Below are positions 56,922 to 64,000 of a stretch of 64,000 bases of DNA, one piece after another. This DNA is from Aquibacillus salsiterrae. Its GTDB lineage: Bacteria > Bacillota > Bacilli > Bacillales > Amphibacillaceae. The first letter of the stretch is position 1. Every line of letters starts with the position of its first letter. The DNA lies in assembly GCF_028416595.1 (NCBI RefSeq), contig NZ_JAMQKC010000003.1, positions 62,001-126,000 on the forward strand. Reading direction: 5' to 3'. The position numbers and the translations under genes were made by a program. The notes under the pieces are model-generated. The model was not told where the DNA came from and did no database searches. It was given only the letters and a program-made list of their open reading frames with translations.

Positions 56922-56935
56922 AGGTGTCTTTTTTC
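56922..56935 (-). terminator. Proximal half of the split hfq terminator
   Basis: AGGTGTCTTTTTT (56922-56934), starting 5 nt after the hfq stop, is the exact complement of 53142-53154. As it stands it has no partner nearby and cannot form the hairpin. Confidence 0.65.
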
Positions 56936-56939
56936 TAGG

Positions 56940-57164
56940 TTATTCTTTTTCAATTGTAACGTTTTTTGTTGGTGCAAACGTAGAAATCGCGTGTTTAAAT
57001 ATTAATTGTTGCTTACCATCTGTATCGAATAAAACTGTAAAATTATCAAACGCCTTAACTGTTCCTCGTAATTGAAAGCCGTTTGTTAAAAATACAGTAA
57101 CCTGTATACGCTCTTTTCGTAATTGATTTAAATATTGATCTTGTATATTCACCGATTGAGACAT
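56940..57164 (-). CDS. hfq: RNA chaperone Hfq
   Basis: An Sm-like hexameric RNA chaperone of 74 residues. Sm1 ([23 protein letters not shown]) and Sm2 ([12 protein letters not shown]) are intact. The start is the ATG at 57164, 8 nt from GGAGG; an in-frame ATG at 57170 is only 2 nt from it. It is downstream of miaA, 39 bp away, the usual pair. Its transcription terminator has been split by the Tn554-like element. Confidence 0.95.
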   Translation of the reverse strand: MSQSVNIQDQYLNQLRKERIQVTVFLTNGFQLRGTVKAFDNFTVLFDTDGKQQLIFKHAISTFAPTKNVTIEKE

Positions 57165-57202
57165 ACCCATTTCCTCCTCTTTCTTTCTATATGTATTTAT
57201 TT

Positions 57203-58138
57203 CTATTTTTTTTCAAGCTTTCCTGCTAAATCGTCCAAAATAATTTTAAACTTTTCGTCTTTTTTTGAACTCGTAATCGAATACCAGTTTACATCCATCT
57301 TATTTTTAAACCAAGTGTATTGTCGCTTTGCGTATCGTCTCGAATTACGTTTCAACAGCTCGACACACTCTTCTAATGATGACTCCCCCTCGAAATACGG
57401 GATCAGCTCTTTGTAACCAATTGCTTTCATCGATTGGGCATCCTTCAAACCCAAATCATAAAAATGCTTAACCTCTTCCAATAATCCTTCCTCAATCATG
57501 ATGTCCACACGGTTGTTTATTCGCTCATATAATTCATTTCGCTCCATTTCAAGTCCAATAATGATCGGACGATACTCGGATTCTTCTTTCTGTTGCTCGT
57601 GATACTCAGACATCGTGTGTCCAGTTCTGTCATAAACTTCCAGAGCACGAATGACTCGACGACGATTATTAGGATGAATTTTCTCTGCTTGTTCAGGGTC
57701 TAACTGCTTTAAACGACTAAACACTTGATCCATCCCGTGTTGTTCGATTTCTTGCTCGATTTGCTGTTGATAAAAATCATCACGTTTTTTCTCAGCAAAA
57801 TGATAACCATATAAAGCCGCCTGAATATACAAACCAGTTCCGCCAACAACAACAGGTAGATGCCCACGAGAACCAATTGCGTCCACATGATAGTCAATTA
57901 ACTCCTGAAATTCAGCAACAGAAAATGATTGTTCAGGATCTTTTATATCAATCATATGGTGAGGGACACCCTGCTTTTCATCCTCCGTTACTTTTGCAGT
58001 ACCAATATCCATCCCCTTATAAATTTGCATGGAATCTCCACTAATTACTTCTCCCTTAAATCGTTTTGCTATTTGTACACCTAAGCTTGTTTTTCCTACA
58101 GCAGTTGGTCCTACTACTGCCACAACTGTTTTTTTCAT
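57203..58138 (-). CDS. miaA: tRNA dimethylallyltransferase
   Basis: Adds a dimethylallyl group to A37 of tRNAs that read UNN codons. It has 311 residues. P-loop [42 protein letters not shown] and the zinc-finger-free C-terminal [14 protein letters not shown] are all family marks. It precedes hfq and is probably co-transcribed with it. Confidence 0.95.
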   Translation of the reverse strand: MKKTVVAVVGPTAVGKTSLGVQIAKRFKGEVISGDSMQIYKGMDIGTAKVTEDEKQGVPHHMIDIKDPEQSFSVAEFQELIDYHVDAIGSRGHLPVVVGGTGLYIQAALYGYHFAEKKRDDFYQQQIEQEIEQHGMDQVFSRLKQLDPEQAEKIHPNNRRRVIRALEVYDRTGHTMSEYHEQQKEESEYRPIIIGLEMERNELYERINNRVDIMIEEGLLEEVKHFYDLGLKDAQSMKAIGYKELIPYFEGESSLEECVELLKRNSRRYAKRQYTWFKNKMDVNWYSITSSKKDEKFKIILDDLAGKLEKK

Positions 58139-58214
58139 ATATTTATTCCCCTAAACCTTCACTAGTATGTCTCATTATACAGGATAACGATCGAACCGCA
58201 ATTACTTACGAAAA

Positions 58215-58241
58215 GGATTGCCGCTTATAAAACGACAATCC
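58215..58241 (-). terminator. Terminator after dps
   Basis: On the minus strand GGATTGTCG pairs with CGGCAATCC (one bulge/mismatch), followed by TTTTC. Confidence 0.65.
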
Positions 58242-58247
58242 AAATTT

Positions 58248-58700
58248 TTATTCATATGCAATGTATGCTTTTAACATCCAAACATGTTTTTCTAACCGGC
58301 TCTGGATTCCGTTAAGTAAATCGATGGTTGGATTATCGTTAACTTCTTCCGCTAACGGAACACCCGTTTCCTTAATTTCTTTAATTACTGTTTGATAATC
58401 CTCTGATAACTGATGGATAATCTCATTTTCTTTATCATCTGCTTGTGCTTCATGTAATGTCGTTTCTTTAATATATTTGTGCATCGTCGCTAATGGTTTA
58501 CCACCAATAGAAAGAATGCGCTCAGCGATTTCGTCTAGGTCTCTCGCCGCTTCATTATAAAGCTCCTCAAACGTTTCATGGAGTTTAAAGAAGTGTCTTC
58601 CTTGGACGAACCAGTGATAACGATGCAATTTAACGTAAAGTACCGCAAAGTTAGATAACTCTTGATTTAAAAAATTTATCAAATGTTTATTATCATCCAT
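58248..58700 (-). CDS. dps: Dps-family ferritin-like protein
   Basis: A 150-residue Dps/MrgA-type protein that stores iron and protects DNA by assembling into dodecamers. Inter-subunit ferroxidase ligands lie in HRYHWFVQGRHFFKLHETF and EEARDLDEIAERI-like helices (here NEAARDLDEIAERI). The ribosome-binding site is AAGGGTG. It stands alone. I did not find a PerR box with confidence. Confidence 0.92.
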   Translation of the reverse strand: MDDNKHLINFLNQELSNFAVLYVKLHRYHWFVQGRHFFKLHETFEELYNEAARDLDEIAERILSIGGKPLATMHKYIKETTLHEAQADDKENEIIHQLSEDYQTVIKEIKETGVPLAEEVNDNPTIDLLNGIQSRLEKHVWMLKAYIAYE

Positions 58701-58850
58701 TGTATCACCCTTCCTACTTGTATATCACACCATCACTAGTTTAGCTTTTATACTATTTTTTATTCCAGGATGAGTTAGGGCCAATAAATTGGATATTGCC
58801 CGGGAAACCGCAATATTCCGCTTTTTTCGATAATAAAACGTGTTGATAAT

Positions 58851-59144
58851 CTATTCACTTTCATCGTCTGTCTCTTGCTCCGCTTCTTCTACCTCATCTT
58901 CTACTTCTTCCTCGTCTAAACGAACATCATCTAAGTCAAGCCAAGAAAGCATTTCGCATACTACACGATTAATTTTCTCATGAACCATATCATGTCCGTA
59001 CTTCTTTTTCGCTCGTTCTATATCAACTAATACGTCTGGACTAAAACGAATGATTGGTTCATCACTTTCCAAATTATTAAACAAGTCAATCATTTCATCC
59101 AGTGCTTTATCAAAGCGTTTACTTTCTAATTCGGTTGCTTTCAT
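58851..59144 (-). CDS. Acidic-tailed small protein of unknown function
   Basis: A 97-residue soluble protein I do not recognise. The first 75 residues form a helical domain with RFSPDVLVDIERAKKKYG and KINRVVCEMLSWLDLDDV. The last 22 are almost all Glu/Asp (DEEEVEDEVEEAEQETDDE). Acidic tails like this can mimic DNA or bind basic partners; that is only a suggestion. It is followed by dps in the same direction, with a gap of 150 bp. Confidence 0.65.
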   Translation of the reverse strand: MKATELESKRFDKALDEMIDLFNNLESDEPIIRFSPDVLVDIERAKKKYGHDMVHEKINRVVCEMLSWLDLDDVRLDEEEVEDEVEEAEQETDDESE

Positions 59145-59177
59145 TTCCTATCACCCAATATTTCTCGAATCTACCTC

Positions 59178-59501
59178 TTAATGCTTGTGTTTGTTATGAT
59201 GTTTCTTTTCCCAATTAGGCACAAATTTACTTTCTTCTAACTGTTTATATTTTTCTTCCATGTGTTCGATTATTTTAGTCGCCTTGTCCTCAGGAATGAC
59301 TCCGTATTCAACATACTTTTCAATAATTGTTTTCTTTTGTTCCAACATTTTACTATGCAAATCCCTTAATTCTTTTATTTGTTCTTCTGTTAAGGTAATG
59401 TCTTTAGAATCTTCTGCATGGCTTAATGAGGGAGTAGTAAACCCAACTCCTACTAAAAGTAAAGCAACAACCATCGCCTTTGCCATAAATTTCTTAACCA
59501 T
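59178..59501 (-). CDS. Secreted DUF2680 protein
   Basis: A 107-residue exported protein. The signal peptide (about 1-29; hydrophobic core VVALLLVGVGFTT, cleavage probably after SHA) is followed by the DUF2680 region DITLTEEQIKELRDLHSKML and EKYVEYGVIPEDKATKI. The tail HHNKHKH could bind metal. YckD of B. subtilis is a homologue; the function is unknown. The ribosome-binding site is AGGAGG. It is 33 bp upstream of the acidic-tailed protein gene and may be co-transcribed. Confidence 0.82.
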   Translation of the reverse strand: MVKKFMAKAMVVALLLVGVGFTTPSLSHAEDSKDITLTEEQIKELRDLHSKMLEQKKTIIEKYVEYGVIPEDKATKIIEHMEEKYKQLEESKFVPNWEKKHHNKHKH

Positions 59502-59620
59502 TTTTTCATCCTCCTTTTATGTTTATTTATTTTAGAATCTGCTAACCAGATGAAATAATACTGAAAAAGTAGTGAAAATTATTTTTTGACCTTGAAAAAG
59601 AAATACCGCTGCTAAAACAT

Positions 59621-59655
59621 AAGAACAGCTTAGGGATCCGCCCCAAGCTGTTCTT
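59621..59655 (-). terminator. Terminator after mutL
   Basis: AAGAACAGCTT pairs with AAGCTGTTCTT (11 bp), with an inner GG/CC step and then ATGTTTT in the minus direction. Confidence 0.75.
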
Positions 59656-59656
59656 A

Positions 59657-61528
59657 TTACATTACTCGTTTAAACATTTTTTCCATTTCATATTCCGAGA
59701 AGTGGATAATAATGGGCCTTCCGTGCGGACAAGTAAACGGATCTGTTGACTGACGTAAATCTTCAAGCAGTCTAAACATGTCATCGTAATTTAAATAATG
59801 GTTTGCTTTAATCGATCGTTTGCAAGACATTAATATGGCTGCTTCTTCCCTTATTTTAGCAATATCTATTTTTTCTTCCGTTATTACTTGTTCGATAATT
59901 TCTTTGATCACTTCTTCTTCAAATCCTTTTGGAAACCATTGCGGATGTGACCGGACAACATAGCTCTGTTGGCCGAAGTGTTCAAAGAATAGCCCCACTT
60001 TTTTTAATTCCTCTTGGTACTGATCAATCAGTAACGACTCTTGTTTTGAAAAGTCAAATGTTAACGGGATTAATAATTCTTGAACCTCGTTAGCTACTTC
60101 CCCGATTTTATCTCTAAAATATTCGTATTTAATTCGTTCCTGGGCAGCATGTTGATCAATAATATAGAGGCCATCTTCATTCTGCGCGAGAATATAGGTG
60201 CCATGATGTTGTCCTATCGGATACATAACAGGTACCCGCTCTTGTGCTACCTCGGCCTGTTCCATTTGACTAATCGGTTCATCAAAACTCTCCATCGATT
60301 GACCGACTTGTGGTGGTGGAATTTCCTCGTAGCGAACTTCGTATTGGTCTACCGCTTCCTTAGCCGATTGTTGTGCTACCAGATAAGTATCTTCTACTAG
60401 TTGTTGGTCATTTCCGCTATTAATTGGTCGTTCAGCTAGAAATGGATCAATTTGCCTGGTAGTTGTCGGTTGATCATAGAAAGAAAATGAATGCTGCTTA
60501 CTGTCATCTTTATGTTTCTTCGGTTGAGAAACATTAGGAATTAACGTTTCTTTTCTAAAAGCTTGCTTAATTGTTGATTCAACTGCTTCAAATAACTCTT
60601 TTTCTTTACTGAAGCGAACTTCTAACTTTGACGGATGGACGTTCACATCAACAAGAATCGGATCCATGTCAATCTTTAAGACGACAAGCGGATTTTTCCC
60701 AATTGGCAAAAGTGTATGATATCCATTTAAAATTGCTTTACTAAGTGGAATGTTTCGAATAAACCTGCCATTTACTATCGTAGAAATATAGTTTCTTGAA
60801 GCCCGCGTTATTTCTGGTTTAGCAATAAACCCTTCGATACTAAAATCAAGGGTTTCCTGCTTAACAGGAATCATTTTTTTGGCAACATTCATGCCATATA
60901 CTTGGGCAACAATTTGTAATAAGTCGCCTCTACCTGGTGATCGAAAGATTGGTTTATCCTGATGATATAATTCAAATCGGATATCGGGATGAGATAAGGC
61001 CATCCGATTAATCACATCAGTGATATGGCCGAGCTCTGTGTGAATTGTCTTCATATATTTCAACCTAGCAGGCGTGTTGAAGAATAAATCTCGGATAGTA
61101 ATTTCTGTTCCTTTTCGAGCATCACTTTTCGTTTTATTGACAATCTTGCCACCCTCTAGTTCAACTAACGTGCCAGCAGACTCACCAGTAGACGTTTTTA
61201 ATGTTAAGCGACTAACAGCTGCAATACTCGCTAATGCTTCACCTCTGAAACCAAGTGTATGGATATGAAACAAGTCATTCTCATTACGAATTTTACTTGT
61301 AGCATGACGAAAAAAGGCAAGTTCACAGTCTTCATGAGACATCCCATCCCCATCGTCAGTTATCTTGATTAATTCTAATCCAGCTTCACTTACCTCTACT
61401 TTAACCCAGGTACTATTAGCATCGATACTATTTTCGACTAGTTCCTTGACGACGGACGCCGGCCTTTCTACTACTTCCCCAGCAGCTATTTTGTTAGCTA
61501 GAGAATCAGGCATTTGAAAGATTTTCAT
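59657..61528 (-). CDS. mutL: DNA mismatch repair protein MutL
   Basis: MutL links MutS recognition to strand removal. It has 623 residues. The N-terminal GHKL ATPase shows [21 protein letters not shown] and TLGFRGEAL. The C-terminal domain has the endonuclease metal motif [12 protein letters not shown] (near 458-469) and CPHGRP, marking a nicking MutL as expected in organisms without MutH. It is 13 bp downstream of mutS. Confidence 0.96.
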   Translation of the reverse strand: MKIFQMPDSLANKIAAGEVVERPASVVKELVENSIDANSTWVKVEVSEAGLELIKITDDGDGMSHEDCELAFFRHATSKIRNENDLFHIHTLGFRGEALASIAAVSRLTLKTSTGESAGTLVELEGGKIVNKTKSDARKGTEITIRDLFFNTPARLKYMKTIHTELGHITDVINRMALSHPDIRFELYHQDKPIFRSPGRGDLLQIVAQVYGMNVAKKMIPVKQETLDFSIEGFIAKPEITRASRNYISTIVNGRFIRNIPLSKAILNGYHTLLPIGKNPLVVLKIDMDPILVDVNVHPSKLEVRFSKEKELFEAVESTIKQAFRKETLIPNVSQPKKHKDDSKQHSFSFYDQPTTTRQIDPFLAERPINSGNDQQLVEDTYLVAQQSAKEAVDQYEVRYEEIPPPQVGQSMESFDEPISQMEQAEVAQERVPVMYPIGQHHGTYILAQNEDGLYIIDQHAAQERIKYEYFRDKIGEVANEVQELLIPLTFDFSKQESLLIDQYQEELKKVGLFFEHFGQQSYVVRSHPQWFPKGFEEEVIKEIIEQVITEEKIDIAKIREEAAILMSCKRSIKANHYLNYDDMFRLLEDLRQSTDPFTCPHGRPIIIHFSEYEMEKMFKRVM

Positions 61529-61541
61529 TAAAATTCCCCTT

Positions 61542-64000
61542 TCATTCTTCCGCGGCCTTCTTCTTTAGACGATACAATTCATTCATCGCTTCCATTGGAG
61601 TCATTTCCATTAAATTTAAATGTTTTAGTTCGTTAATTAGTTTAGTTTCCGCTTTATTTTTAGGTTGACGATCGGCGGAAGGTTTATCTTCTTCATAAAC
61701 AAAGAAAGTAAGCTGTTGATCGTCACTTTTCTTCTCGACTACTTCTGACAGACTATCCTGTTTGTTTTCTAATTCCGATAAAATAACAGAAGCTCGTTTG
61801 ATTAACTGATCTGGCAAATCTGCTAATTTTGCTACATGGATTCCGTAACTTTCATCTGCTGGCCCGTCCTGGATTTGGTGAAGAAAGATCACTTTTCCTT
61901 GATATTCTTCAGCTCGAACGTGAATGTTCTTTAGCTTATCCAATGTTTGCTCCAAACTAGTTAGCTCATGATAGTGAGTTGAAAATAACGTCTTCGCCCG
62001 AACATGATCATGCAAATATTCAATGATTGCTTGCGCTAGAGCCATTCCGTCATAAGTACTCGTCCCTCTACCAATTTCATCAAAAAGAATCAAGCTGTTT
62101 TCCGTTGCATTTGCAATGGCATGACGGGCTTCGAGCATTTCTACCATAAACGTACTTTGTCCAGAAACTAAATCATCCGCTGCTCCAATTCTAGTAAAAA
62201 TTTGATCAAAGATTGGCAGATTGGCAGATTCACACGGAACAAAACAACCAATTTGTCCCATGATAGCAATCAAGGCTAACTGTCTCATGTACGTACTTTT
62301 CCCTGACATATTCGGTCCAGTAATCAGCAAAATGTCTTTTTCCGGGTCCATCTTTACATCATTTGGCACAAAAGCACCATGCTTCATTACCTTTTCAACA
62401 ACGGGGTGTCTCCCTTGATAAATATCAAAGGTTCCTTCCTCGTTAAAAGTCGGTCGATGATAATTATTCAGTTCACTAACAGTGGCAAACCCTTGCAGCA
62501 CGTCAATTTGACTTAATCGGTCCGCTAGTTCCTGTAGTGGGGGAATAAACGTTTTGACTTGATCACGAATCATTGAAAATAATTGATATTCTAGTTCAAC
62601 ACTCTTTTCCTCTGCTTCTAGTATTAGTGATTCCTTTTCCTTCAATTCAGGAGTGACAAATCGTTCTGCATTCGTTAGCGTCTGTTTTCGTTCATATTTG
62701 TTTTCTGGTAGTAAGTGCAAGTTTGCCTTTGTTACCTCAATGTAATACCCAAAAACACGATTGTAGCCTATTTTTAATGACTTTATCTTGGTCGCTTGTT
62801 TTTCTTTTTGTTCTAATTCGGCTATCCATCGCTTGCCATTTCTTGACGCATCCCGATATTTGTCTAACTGTTCATTAAAACCATCCTTAATCATTCCACC
62901 ATCTTTGACACTAATCGGTGGGTCATCGATTAAACTAGTCTCTAACAACTGATATAAATCGGTTAATGGGTTTATATCTTCAGCTAACCTTTGAATCCTT
63001 TGGCTAGTAAACTGTTGTAAAATTTGTTTTATTTCTGGTATTTTGCTTAACGAAACTTTTAATTGAATTAAATCTCTCGCATTCACATTCCCAAAAGCCA
63101 CTCTCCCAGATAATCTCTCTAAGTCATAAATGGACTTTAACGCCTCTCTAATCATGTCACGTTCGATAAATTGATCAAGGAAACCTGTTACTAAATTAAA
63201 CCGTTCTTCTATTGCACTTCTGGTTAGCAATGGTCGCTCCATCCACTTTTTTAACATACGAGAACCCATTGCTGTAACGGTTTGGTCAAGTACCCATAAG
63301 AGACTCCCGTGTTTTCCTTTGCGCATGATTGTTTCGGTCAATTCTAGATTTCGTTTTGAATACATATCTAGGGACATGAACTGTTTTAATTGAATTACTT
63401 GAACTGGTTTTAAATGGTCCAGGGACCGCTTTTGGGTTGATTGTAAATAGTTTATCATTCTTCCAAAAGCTTGCACATAACGCTCATCGGGTAAAGCTGA
63501 AATAAGATGAGTAAACGAATCGTCTATGTCCATGCCATTCTGGTAGGAGATCGTCGCACGGAGTCGGTCCTTAATATCTTGCTGGAAGGATTCCTCTAGC
63601 TCGCTCGAAACGACAATTTCCTTAATAGGACGATTGAATAGTTCACTCACTACCGCTTGCCATCCATCTGTAATTAAGGCAACATGATTTTCACCGGTAG
63701 ATAAATCATTGTAGGCAACCCCGTACACGTCATCTTGGAACCGGGATATGCTAGCTAAGTAATTATTTTCTTTTTCATCGAGCATCGCACCTTCCATAAC
63801 TGTCCCAGGCGTGATAAGCTGGACTACTTCTCGTTTGACTACACCTTTTGCCATTTTTGGGTCTTCTACCTGTTCACAAATTGCAACCTTATAACCCTTG
63901 TCCACTAAATTCTTTATGTAATTCTCAGCTGAATGATAAGGGATTCCGCACATCGGTATCCGTTCTTCTCCCCCACCATCTCTACTTGTGAGTGTAATTT
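61542..64000 (-). CDS. mutS: DNA mismatch repair protein MutS (N-terminus beyond window)
   Basis: Mismatch-recognition ATPase. About 819 codons are present; the frame runs off the window at 64000. The residues before the Met at 63953, [15 protein letters not shown], continue the family sequence, so that Met is internal and the true start lies outside. The mismatch-binding Phe-x-Glu motif is also outside. Visible are connector and lever domains, Walker [29 protein letters not shown] and the signature SQTFMVEM-like segment (here GQSTFMVEM). It is in an operon with mutL. Confidence 0.96.
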   Translation of the reverse strand, partial: ITLTSRDGGGEERIPMCGIPYHSAENYIKNLVDKGYKVAICEQVEDPKMAKGVVKREVVQLITPGTVMEGAMLDEKENNYLASISRFQDDVYGVAYNDLSTGENHVALITDGWQAVVSELFNRPIKEIVVSSELEESFQQDIKDRLRATISYQNGMDIDDSFTHLISALPDERYVQAFGRMINYLQSTQKRSLDHLKPVQVIQLKQFMSLDMYSKRNLELTETIMRKGKHGSLLWVLDQTVTAMGSRMLKKWMERPLLTRSAIEERFNLVTGFLDQFIERDMIREALKSIYDLERLSGRVAFGNVNARDLIQLKVSLSKIPEIKQILQQFTSQRIQRLAEDINPLTDLYQLLETSLIDDPPISVKDGGMIKDGFNEQLDKYRDASRNGKRWIAELEQKEKQATKIKSLKIGYNRVFGYYIEVTKANLHLLPENKYERKQTLTNAERFVTPELKEKESLILEAEEKSVELEYQLFSMIRDQVKTFIPPLQELADRLSQIDVLQGFATVSELNNYHRPTFNEEGTFDIYQGRHPVVEKVMKHGAFVPNDVKMDPEKDILLITGPNMSGKSTYMRQLALIAIMGQIGCFVPCESANLPIFDQIFTRIGAADDLVSGQSTFMVEMLEARHAIANATENSLILFDEIGRGTSTYDGMALAQAIIEYLHDHVRAKTLFSTHYHELTSLEQTLDKLKNIHVRAEEYQGKVIFLHQIQDGPADESYGIHVAKLADLPDQLIKRASVILSELENKQDSLSEVVEKKSDDQQLTFFVYEEDKPSADRQPKNKAETKLINELKHLNLMEMTPMEAMNELYRLKKKAAEE

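Noticed and set aside
63951-63953. Met at 63953 as the start of MutS
   Set aside because: Translation upstream continues the MutS family sequence ([12 protein letters not shown]), so it is internal.

Overview
The window looks like chromosome from a low-GC, endospore-forming Gram-positive of the family Bacillaceae. The evidence is a set of small acid-soluble spore proteins (sspL, sspN, tlp, sspP), spoVK, sirA, Kin-type sensor kinases and a MutSL system with an endonuclease-type MutL. Gene order matches the Bacillus subtilis parEC-citB-lexA-glnRA-hfq-mutSL region closely, and dispersed palindromic repeats point to an Oceanobacillus/Virgibacillus-like lineage. The genus is inference. Most genes lie on the minus strand.

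Layout. 1-5.8 kb: N-terminal part of glutamate synthase with its divergent regulator gltC, then sspL, the 5'-3' exonuclease ypcP, a PAS sensor kinase and msrA. 5.8-13.1 kb: the complete histidine operon hisZGDBHAFI, most genes overlapping by 4 nt, with hisJ divergent from it. 13.2-21.5 kb: a double-GTPase dynamin and topoisomerase IV (parE-parC) behind a LexA-box promoter. 21.6-25.7 kb: yneT, plsY, folE2, yidD, yneQ and yneP, broken up by repeat-rich gaps. 25.7-32.4 kb: a two-AAA SpoVK-like ATPase, tlp, sspN, a thioredoxin-like protein, aconitase and sspP. 32.5-37.1 kb: a second PAS kinase, yneK, a cytochrome-c-maturation cluster (ccdA, ccdC) holding a lone mrpB-like gene, yneF and sirA. 37.2-41.4 kb: transketolase and the SOS locus (ynzC, yneB, a 30-residue membrane peptide, lexA). 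41.4-44.4 kb: a small accessory island between lexA and glnA. 44.4-50.3 kb: glnRA, ynbB, hflX, spoVK. 50.3-64 kb: coaA, guaC, a compact Tn554-type element, hfq, miaA, dps, mutL and partial mutS.

How it works together. Nitrogen assimilation (gltB/gltC, glnR/glnA) and DNA-damage control (LexA boxes at lexA, the yneA-position peptide, parE and an unknown island gene) are the clearest regulatory themes. Points worth attention: a cargo-less Tn554-like element that splits the hfq terminator hairpin and carries terminators at both ends; a 30-residue SOS-controlled membrane peptide where YneA is expected; an uncharacterised gene with a LexA box exactly in its promoter spacer, beside an AbiGi-family gene, a frameshifted gene pair and a 42-bp perfect palindrome; an orphan Mrp antiporter B subunit inside the ccd cluster; and a MITE-like element with four tandem 52-bp hairpin units. 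No tRNA, rRNA, CRISPR array or riboswitch was recognised.
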